Positions 56,549 to 64,000 of a DNA stretch of 64,000 nucleotides are shown here, piece by piece. Where the stretch lies: contig JAPQWV010000005.1 of NCBI GenBank assembly GCA_027422505.1, positions 12,901,501-12,965,500 on the forward strand. Direction: 5' to 3'. A model generated the notes under the pieces. It was not told where the DNA came from. It saw nothing but the letters and a program-made list of their open reading frames with translations, and searched no databases. Source of the stretch: Craterostigma plantagineum. Taxonomy: Eukaryota > Streptophyta > Magnoliopsida > Lamiales > Linderniaceae. Both the position numbers and the translations under genes were made by a program. The first letter of the stretch is position 1; every line of letters begins with the position of its first letter.

Positions 56549-58597
56549 ATGGAGGAGGCTGATCACGACACGGCGATCCCGGCGGCGCCGCCCGATCAGG
56601 ATCTGATATCGGGTGCTGATATTATGGCGATGCAAATCCCAGACTTACCGGACCTGGCGGGTCTAATGGCCAAATATCCGGAGTTTGCTACGTGTTTTGA
56701 TGCGCCGAGATTTCTGGCGATGATCGGACGGATTCAACAGGCTGCTGCGACGGGGGGTGGACACAAGGATGGTCCGAATGGTCCGTCAATCGCCGGCGGT
56801 TCTGGTGCGCCTAATACATCGGCGCGATTGGCTAGGGTTTCTGTCAACCCGTTTGCAGACCCGTCTGCTGATGGTGGTCGATCTGATGCAGCACCGACGG
56901 AGAACATGGGGGTAATGGGATCTGCTAATATGATCGGGAGCCACTCTGCCACGTTGGACGCCGCCGCTGATCGCCAACTGAGGTCGGGCCCAATTATGAC
57001 GGCTCAGCAGAATGGGCCTAGGGTTTTGCCGGGTTCTCCACCTGCGCGATGCACCATCACGGCTCCACTCAAAGGAATTTTAAGGCCTCCTAACCGCAAG
57101 CAACGGTGGGGACGGCCCGATACTCCGCCACCTTTGCGGATGATGGCCCGCCGGTCGGTCGCGATGGGCTCGCCTGCGTTTGAGGAGCGATTTGACGAGG
57201 AAATTGAGGTCGATGATAGACAAGTGCATGCTTCCCCGGAGACTGATGCAAATCACACCAGGGTTCCTCGTCATCAACCCATTGTGGAAGCTCGGCCCAT
57301 GCTCACGGCTCCGGCTGGTGATGTTGTATCGAACCGAGCGACGACCCCAAAGATGTTATATACGGATGTAGTGGCGGGAAAAACATTGACGGAGTCACCT
57401 ACTCGAACTAGCACTAATCGGATTGTGGGTGTTGGGGAACATAGGGGGCATGGGGACATGCGACGCTTAGCTCTGGAGTACGTCGCGCCTAAATCGATTA
57501 GTGACAAAGTATCAGTGGTGGCCCCGACATGGGACGTGGCTTCCCAAAGCTTCGCAAGGTGGGAGAATACTTTGGTTGGCTACTTTCTTGGGCCGAAACC
57601 TTACTTTCCATTTGTGGAACGGTTTGTAAGGGCGAGATGGACTGGTTTGGTGGAGGTCCGTGCAACGACGAATGGATTCTTTCGGTTCCGTTTTGAGTCT
57701 CCCACAACCATGAACGAGGCATTGGAGGGTGGCCCGTGGCTTCTACAGGGCCAGCCGTTGTTCCTGGAGGTGTGGCGGCCGGGCATGTCGATGGAACGGA
57801 AGGAACTTGTCGAGGTCCCGCTCTGGGTAAAACTGTGGAACGTGCCCAGTGAGTTTTGGACCAAAGCGGGATTGGGTGTGGTCGCTAGTGGTGTTGGGAA
57901 ACCACTTTTTGCTGATGGCATCACGGCTAAGGGGGAACGCATAGACTACGCCCGTGTATGCGTCATGAAGGAACTCGCCACCCCCTTTGTCGAGAAGGTG
58001 GATATTGAGCTCCCCAATGCCGAAGGGAGTACTAGTGGCACGATTACAGTTACTGTGGAGTATGAATGGAAACCGAGGAGGTGCGATCTGTGCAATACAT
58101 GGGCTCATGGGGAGACACAATGTCCCAAACAGAAGAGACCCGCTCCGGCCCGACAGGCCAATATGGCGGGCCCGAGGGCGAGTATGCAGCCGCCATCCCA
58201 AGCACGTCCGGCGACTAAGGTGGTGGTACATGAACGTCCACAACATGAGCGCCCAAAGCGAGATCATTCTCGGCAGGGTCATGTCCCACACTCGGAATGG
58301 AGACAGGTCGGTGCCCATGGTAAGGCGATACGGGTTGAGCTGAGTGCGGCGGCGACAAGGACTGGCTCGCCTTCTCGCATAGCGCCGTCAAGGACGGGCT
58401 CGCCGTCACGCACGCAGCCGCTAGCCGCTTACATCCCAGGCAGCCCATGTCGAGCCACGGAGGCTGACGCCACTCACCAATCTGATGGCAACTTCTTTTC
58501 GGTGCTACAAGGTTTGCGGGATGATGATAATGATCCCTTAGATACACTGACTACGGGCCCTAAAGCACATGCAGCCCGCAATGGGGCTCATTCATAA
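56549..58597 (+). CDS. LINE-2 ORF1, DUF4283-type RNA-binding protein
   Basis: Intact 682 codons. The N-terminal motif DLAGLMAKYPEFA is shared with LINE-1. A low-complexity region follows, then the DUF4283-like domain about 320-430 (LVGYFLGPKPYFPFVERFV, NEALEGGPWLLQGQPLFLEVWRPGM), zinc knuckle CDLCNTWAHGETQC (CX2CX4HX4C) about 512-525, and a basic Pro-rich tail with repeated TGSPSR. It ends with TAA at 58595-58597, the site where LINE-1 has its TGA overlapping the ORF2 ATG. Confidence 0.9.
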   Translation: MEEADHDTAIPAAPPDQDLISGADIMAMQIPDLPDLAGLMAKYPEFATCFDAPRFLAMIGRIQQAAATGGGHKDGPNGPSIAGGSGAPNTSARLARVSVNPFADPSADGGRSDAAPTENMGVMGSANMIGSHSATLDAAADRQLRSGPIMTAQQNGPRVLPGSPPARCTITAPLKGILRPPNRKQRWGRPDTPPPLRMMARRSVAMGSPAFEERFDEEIEVDDRQVHASPETDANHTRVPRHQPIVEARPMLTAPAGDVVSNRATTPKMLYTDVVAGKTLTESPTRTSTNRIVGVGEHRGHGDMRRLALEYVAPKSISDKVSVVAPTWDVASQSFARWENTLVGYFLGPKPYFPFVERFVRARWTGLVEVRATTNGFFRFRFESPTTMNEALEGGPWLLQGQPLFLEVWRPGMSMERKELVEVPLWVKLWNVPSEFWTKAGLGVVASGVGKPLFADGITAKGERIDYARVCVMKELATPFVEKVDIELPNAEGSTSGTITVTVEYEWKPRRCDLCNTWAHGETQCPKQKRPAPARQANMAGPRASMQPPSQARPATKVVVHERPQHERPKRDHSRQGHVPHSEWRQVGAHGKAIRVELSAAATRTGSPSRIAPSRTGSPSRTQPLAAYIPGSPCRATEADATHQSDGNFFSVLQGLRDDDNDPLDTLTTGPKAHAARNGAHS

Positions 58598-61500
58598 TAC
58601 CGGTGGGTTCATGGAATGTGCGTGGTCTTAATAGACAAGACCACAGGAGGGCGGTGGGGGAATGGATTGCGCGAGGGGGATTGTGCTTAGTTGGACTGAT
58701 TGAGACGAGGGTGGCTGAGTCTAATGCAGCACGTATTTCAGATGGTCTTCGGCCGCGTTGGGCCTGGTATTTCGACTATGAGGATGGCCCGGGGAACCGC
58801 ATTTGGGTGGGATGGGATCCTGCGTTGCTTAGTGTGACTATTATGGCGAAGTCCAGTCAAGCTCTCCATTGTCGGGTGGAACGGCTTGGCACGTCGGAAC
58901 ACCTGTTCATCTCGTTTGTTTACGGGCAGTCTCGACGGGAGGATCGTAATACATTATGGGAGGAGTTGATCCAGTTCTCTGCTCTACGCGTTGAGGATGC
59001 ATGGTTGGTAACGGGGGACTTCAACACTATCTTGCATGCGGGCGAGGGACGAGGGGGTGCTCCTCAAGTGCGTGATATGTTGGACTTTCAGGCATGCCTC
59101 CTCAGCGCTGACCTTACTTCGCTCCCGTCCATGGGGCAAGAGTTCACGTGGTACAATCAGCAGAGGGGCCTCGCGGGCATATGGAGGAAGTTAGACCGCA
59201 TGCTTGGCAATCCACAGTGGTTCGCACGGTATCAGGATGTCTGCTTTCGCTGTGACATGCCTGCTACATCTGATCACTCACCGCTATCGTTGGGGGAGGT
59301 GCGGCCGGGGCCACGGGGTACGTCGTTTCGCTTTGAGAATTTTCTTACCAAGGAGCCGGAATTCTTGGGTCATGTTCGGCGGGTCTGGAGCATTCCGTTG
59401 ACGGGTTTCCCCATGTACGTGTTGATTCAGCGGTTGAAAGTACTGAAGCCGATCTTCAAACAGATGAGGCGTGCTAAAGGGGATTTAGCTGCTAATGTGG
59501 CTGAGGCCTTTGGTTTCTTGGGAATTGCTCAGGAGTTTGCAGCTCGATATCCACTTGAGGTACTATTCCATGACCTAGAACGGCATTGTCGTTCCCTCTA
59601 CGCTAGGGCTGTTGAAGTAGAACACACGGCGCTGTCCCAACGAGCGAAGCTTGCGTGGCTCAAAGATGGTGATCAATGCACTTCCTACTTCTTTAGGAAG
59701 GTTGCGATACGGCGCGTGATGAATCGCATTGTTTCGTTGGAAAGCAACAGTGGCGTACCATTAGAGACACCGGATGAAGTGGAAGGGGAGCTGTTGGGGT
59801 TTTATCAGGATTTGCTTGGCCAATCCGCGCGCATGACTCCCGTTTCACGGGCTGAGATACAAGGGGCCATTTCACGCAAGCTTTCCCCAGCTGCGTCGGC
59901 CGATATGATCCGGCCAGTGGATGGCGAGGAGGTGAGGCAGGCACTGTTCTCTATGGGGGATGAGAAAGCACCTGGGCCTGATGGGTTTACGGCTGCTTTT
60001 TTCAAATCAGCTTGGGAGATTGTTGGCCCGGATGTTATATGTGCTACACAAGACTTCTTCAACACCGGATGTTTACTCAAGGGGCTCAACAGTACGCTTA
60101 TTACACTCATACCTAAGCGGGATTCCCCACGCCGAGCGACAGACTTTCGACCCATTTCGTGCTGTAACGTCTTGTACAAGATTATCTCCAAGGTGTTGGC
60201 CAATCGCCTGAAGCCAGTGCTAAGAGGGCTGGTCCATGCTTCACAGACGGCGTTTATACCTGGAAGGCGCATCAGTGATAATATACTATTGGCACAGGAG
60301 CTTTGCCTTGGGTATATGAGCAAAGGACGGCCTTCGCGAGCTATGCTAAAGGTAGATCTTGCCAAGGCCTATGACAAGGTGGAATGGAGTTTCTTACTGG
60401 CGACTCTTCAGGCGATGGGGTTCCACCCAAGGTATATTGAGTGGATACGAAGCTGCATGACGACCACCACCTTTTCTATCAACATCAACGGGCGGCCGGC
60501 GGGATACTTTGCTGGCAAGAGAGGTATTCGCCAAGGTGATCCCATCTCACCTTATCTCTTTACCCTAGTCATGGAGGTGCTCCACGGCATTGTTGTGCGA
60601 TCTATACAGTCGGAACCGCGGTTTCGCTATCACTGGCGTTGCGAATCCATAGCCCTTCCTATGCTAGTCTTTGCGGACGATCTGCTTCTTTTCTGTCAGG
60701 CTGATCCTATATCAGTCCGGGTCCTGAAGGAGGCGTTGATGTCGTTCGCTCAGCTGTCTGGGTTACATCCGAACCCTGATAAGAGCGAGATGTATATTTC
60801 ACGCAGGGCTGATATCCTCAAGGGGCAGTTACTGACCTTGATGGGATTCCGTGAAGGTCGATTACCTGTACGTTATCTGGGAATCCCGCTTATTGCCTCT
60901 CGCCTTACGATAGCCGACTGCGCACCACTGCTGCAGCGAGTGGATACACGCATCGGATCTTGGCTGAACCAGTCGTTGTCATATGCTGGAAGGGTGCAGT
61001 TGATTAAGTCGGTCCTTCAGGCCCTACATGTCTACTGGTCGGGGGTCTTCTTGCTACCCAAGGGTATTATACGCGCTTTGGAAACTAGATTTCGACGATT
61101 CCTATGGGGAGGTGCCACGGCCAAGGTTGCGTGGGACGATGTCTGTTTGCCGGTGCGAGAGGGTGGCTTGGGTCTACGTTCGATCGCTACGGACAACAGG
61201 GCCCTCTTGCTTCAGGTCTTATGGAGGGTGATTACTCGACCTGATGACTCGATTTGGGTGGAATGGTTGTACAGCACACGACTGCATACGAGGTCCCTTT
61301 GGACCATTCCCATTTCGGCTACTACTGCGTGGAGCTGGAGGAAGCTGCTGCAGCTGAGGCCGGTAATTCTCCCTTTTCTTGACTTTACGATTGGGGATGG
61401 TACATCATTATTATTATGGGAGGATCCATGGCTACGGGGTGTTCCATTGTTGGCCCGCTACCCTCGAGGACCGCTAGTAATGGGGCTGCCGGTGGGTACA

Positions 61501-61836
61501 CGTCTGAGCTGCGTCATTGATGGCCAAGGATGGAATTGGCCCGGGAGGTCAACGGTTGAGTATCTGGAGTTTAGCCAGCACCTTCCGCCAATTCACCCTA
61601 CTAGGCGTGATGTGATTTCTTGGAAGGAGGCGCCAGAGGGCAGACCCACAGCACGATTAATTAGGGAGGCGCTGCGAATACGACGGCCTATTGTCGCTTG
61701 GGCACGCCTGTTCGGGGGCCCCCTAAAGGTCCCTCGTCATGAGGTCATCTTGTGGTTAGCCATTCGAGATCGTCTATCGACCAGAGATAAGCCTTGGGTA
61801 GCACAGCGCGCTGGGACTCCCGCTTGTGTCCTCTGT
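58594..61836 (+). pseudogene. LINE-2 ORF2, endonuclease and reverse transcriptase
   Basis: Open from 58594, where ATA replaces the ATG expected from LINE-1. The first in-frame codon resembling a start is GTG at 58603. Endonuclease: WNVRGLN, LIETRV, GDFN near residue 140, SDHSPL near 222. RT: KAPGPDGFTAAFFK near 455, FRPISCCNVLYKIISKVLANRL, QTAFIPGRRISDN, KVDLAKAYDKVEW, GIRQGDPISPYLF, and FADDLLLF near 690. The zf-RVT finger is broken by the loss of one base at about 61,837; the frame then runs to a false stop at 61,911. All catalytic motifs before that look intact. Confidence 0.9.
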
Positions 61837-61837
61837 G

Positions 61838-62207
61838 TGCACTACATTTTGAGACAGTTCAGCATCTGTTTTTTGACTGCGGCTTCTCTCGCAATTGTGT
61901 CCGGCTGTTGAGGAGGAAGATCAGATGGGCATGGCCATATCGGGACTGGAGGCAGGGTCTACAGTGGGCTGCGACGCGGTGGGGAGGGCAGCATCTCTTA
62001 CAGGTCGCCTACCGCCATGTTATCGCATCATTGGTGTACCATATATGGCACGCTCGCAACAAGCGCTGGAAGGAAGGGGCTATCACCACTCCGGACAGGC
62101 TAGTTGGGGCGGTTATTGACATGGTTTGCATGCGTCTTATTGGGACTTCATCAAAATTTGAACTCCAAAGGGCTGCTATACGACGACTGTGGCGTGTAGC
62201 TTGGTAG
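61838..62207 (+). pseudogene. LINE-2 ORF2 C-terminal part (zf-RVT region), out of frame
   Basis: Continues the zinc-finger region in a shifted frame: ALHFETVQHLFFDC, then WAATRWGG, YHIWHARNKRW and a stop after RLWRVAW at 62205-62207. It would join the RT frame if one base were restored near 61,837. No RNase H follows. Confidence 0.85.
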
Positions 62208-62370
62208 TTCCTTGGTTATTGTTGCGTTTTTCATTTGTATTAGTGGTGGATGCCGGCAGTGTGTTGCTGGTTTGCATGTGAGGATTACATCCTTACTCAT
62301 CTGTACATTACCTTTTTTTTTCTTATATATATACACGGAGCCTATTCCAAAAAAAAACTGCCCTATTTGC

Positions 62371-63073
62371 GGAAGGAGCGACCTGGAAGGAGCGACCTAG
62401 GGGGAATCCTAGCGTAGGCTACCAGCGTGGGCTACCGTATGACAGAGGGGACGACCTGGGAGGGTGCGACCTAGGGAGACCTAGCGTAGGCTACCCAGCG
62501 TGGGTCGCTGTCACGATCCTATTGAGGACATTGAGCTCTTAGTGGTGCATAGTAAGGGCGTCGTGGGCCCTGAGTGATACTAGTATGAGTACTAGAAGCA
62601 TTGGCGCGGATCGCCTTTGCGGAGTGTTATGTGCATCGGCGTGGATTGCCTTTGCAGGGGAGTGACACGTGCATACATGCATGATTTCTGCTTACTGAGC
62701 CTCGGTGGCTCATTCCTTACGTTGTGTGTTGTAGGCACCAACGACCACGGTATGTGATCGTGTTGTAAGACAAGGCTGATCTTTTGGAGCTTCGCGCTGC
62801 TTTTGGGGTGGACGTGTGTGTGTGGATGACGACCTGTGAGGCCGGGCGCATAGGAGCTTTTGCTGTGCCGACACACCTACGCCGTTGTAGTTAGACCATG
62901 TCTAGAACCTGATGTTCGACATGCATTCTTTTGTCTTGTATAGAACAATGTTTCATTCCATATATGAAAATGAAAAAAATTTGTACGCGTTTTCGGTGCA
63001 TTTCTTTACTTACAAACTCGCTAGGCACGTAGAAATGCGCTAGGTTAGGCGGTTAGGAAGTCGGGTCGCGACA
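62371..63073 (+). mobile_element. Gypsy D 3' LTR, last piece
   Basis: Matches 48552-49251, with a 3-bp insertion near 62,562 and a few substitutions. Ends GGTCGCGACA, then ATTTC. Confidence 0.94.
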
Positions 63074-63078
63074 ATTTC

Positions 63079-63894
63079 ACGGCCCAATCTCACTAGTTAT
63101 TTTCTTTCGGCCCGCGAACTTTTCGTTTAACTTAATTCGCAACATTTCACTTCATCCCTCCCAATTCGCCAAACTCTCTCAATTCGTCAAATCATCTGAG
63201 CTCGCTAACTCTCTTTCGCATCCTAATCTTTCAAAATCTCATTTGTCCTCTGCGATTTGCTTGTTTTCCACTCAAAATCATCCTCACACACGTTCACGAC
63301 CCTAGCTGTGGTAAGAAATCTCTTCTTCTCTACTTACAGTTCCGATTTCTGTTTGCAGGGATGATTCTCCGAAGAACAGGGATTTCGTGGTTGATTCCTG
63401 AAGAAATTAGTCTGTTGTTGTTAAAACGAGTCCTCGCTTTTGAGGATTTTACTGAAAAAGGGTAATCTTATTCTAAAATCGAACTTCGATTTCTAAGATT
63501 TTCATTTTTAAAGTGTTTCGCTGAAAGGAAATTAGGGTTCCGCGAGTCCAATTTCATTTTGACTTTGTCAAATTCGCGAATCACACGTTTCGTGAATTCT
63601 GTTTCTTATTTTTCAAATCTTTTTTTTTACTTCGTGAGTTTGAGTCTTTGACTTTGCAACTTCACGAACCTCAGCGATTCGCGAACTTAATTTCACGGAA
63701 TATCTCATGACTTCGCGAGTTCCACTCTCATAAACCCGCGAACCTCAGAGTTCGCGATTAGTAATTCGCGAACTGTTTAGGTCTCTAGTATACTATTTGA
63801 TTTTACCAATTCGCGATATCGTTTTACGACCAACTCGCGAACAACACTTAGAAAACTTGAAAATTTTCTAACACTCAAATGGGCCGAACAGTAC
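63079..63894 (+). repeat. Copia C spacer with TTCGCGAA motifs (right part)
   Basis: Continues 46362. Many TTCGCGA(A/G) and TCGCGAACT strings; no ORF of note. The post-pol ORFs expected for C are not reached inside the window. Confidence 0.68.
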
Positions 63895-64000
63895 TGTTAG
63901 GTCCTAATTTATCAACTCCATGATCCTAGACATGAATCTTAAGGTTATTGATTAGAATTTGAGAGCTGAATTTCGATCGAAAACCTTCTTTGAGAGCTCA
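63895..64000 (-). mobile_element. Edge of another E/F-family LTR, inverted
   Basis: TGTTAGGTCCTAATTTATC at 63895 on matches the E LTR end at 13563, and AAAACCTTCTTTGAGAGCT recurs. No PBS lies to its left, so it is likely the 3' LTR of a minus-strand element inserted in C, truncated by the window. Confidence 0.75.

Larger units (their letters stand above)
56330..62355 (+). mobile_element. LINE-2: full-length L1-type retrotransposon in the gypsy D 3' LTR
   Basis: About 6.03 kb with 219-bp 5' UTR, ORF1, ORF2, short 3' UTR and poly(A) (about 62,349-62,357). The target duplication AACTGCCCTATTTGC lies at 56315-56329 and 62356-62370. The ORF2 start codon is changed and its last domain is frameshifted, so this copy is probably dead although complete. 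Same family as LINE-1, with diverged proteins. Confidence 0.95.
46368..63073 (+). mobile_element. Gypsy D: full-length Ty3/gypsy chromovirus (Tekay/Del-like), carrying a SINE and LINE-2
   Basis: Flanked by ATTTC (46363-46367, 63074-63078). The 5' LTR is 2884 bp. The 3' LTR (53919-63073) is the same LTR plus SINE and LINE-2. Only a handful of LTR differences were noticed (about 99.7% identity), so the insertion is young. Gag-pol is complete in domain order, but two one-base deletions (about 50,785 and 51,270) break the frame. Confidence 0.95.

Noticed and set aside
1..64000. Host protein-coding gene, rRNA or tRNA
   Set aside because: All recognisable coding sequence belongs to retroelements; remaining gaps are short, AT-rich and motif-free.

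Overview
This is a stretch of higher-plant (most likely eudicot) nuclear DNA made almost entirely of nested retrotransposons. I found no host protein gene, rRNA or tRNA gene. A plant origin is shown by primer-binding sites complementary to initiator-Met tRNA, chromodomain-type Ty3/gypsy elements with LTRs of 2.6-2.9 kb, SIRE-type Ty1/copia elements, LINEs whose ORF1 carries a DUF4283-like domain and a zinc knuckle, and a tRNA-derived SINE. Family or species cannot be told from the sequence.

Layout. (1) 1-3316: 5' part of a minus-strand LINE (LINE-1) with intact ORF1 and an ORF2 that runs off the window. (2) ~4250-13048: decayed plus-strand copia element F, with post-pol ORFs and a 3' LTR, carrying a solo gypsy LTR at 6063-8758 (TSD CCTTA). 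(3) 13049-13909: a related LTR (E) plus leader in inverted orientation. (4) 14478-14803 and from 44971 on: plus-strand copia C, which hosts copia A (14804-44970, TSD GCATA) and gypsy D (46368-63073, TSD ATTTC). (5) Copia A carries copia B in its 5' LTR (15006-28738, TSD GATAA) and the pol-less gypsy H in its RNase H region (35384-42707, TSD GATCG). (6) The 3' LTR of D carries a SINE (55654-55867) and a LINE (LINE-2, 56330-62355), each with its own target duplication. (7) 63895-64000: edge of another inverted E/F-type LTR. Insertion order is readable: C first, then A and D, then B and H into A and the SINE and LINE-2 into D.

The most unusual element is copia B: 13.7 kb with only 316-bp LTRs, identical by eye. 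Downstream of pol it holds a cluster of polypurine tracts, a small gene on the OPPOSITE strand, a spacer packed with CG-centred palindromes, and about 3.4 kb of additional coding sequence. The small antisense gene (57 aa, charged helix plus one C-terminal membrane segment) recurs at the same place and orientation in the diverged copia C (58 aa, about half identical). Its presumed promoter is conserved too: a GAAAGC/GCTTTC inverted repeat, TCGGGAC and TATCATT blocks and the TATA box CCTATAAATAGAC. In both copies the first ATG after the predicted start site opens the conserved frame. I regard this as the best candidate for an undescribed system here: an accessory membrane-protein gene of a plant copia lineage, driven by its own promoter against the element.

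Most polyproteins carry frameshifts or nonsense codons. The only intact coding regions seen are LINE-1 ORF1 and the visible part of its ORF2, LINE-2 ORF1, and the two antisense small ORFs. Coordinates of element ends come from matching LTR copies, TG..CA ends and target duplications by eye.
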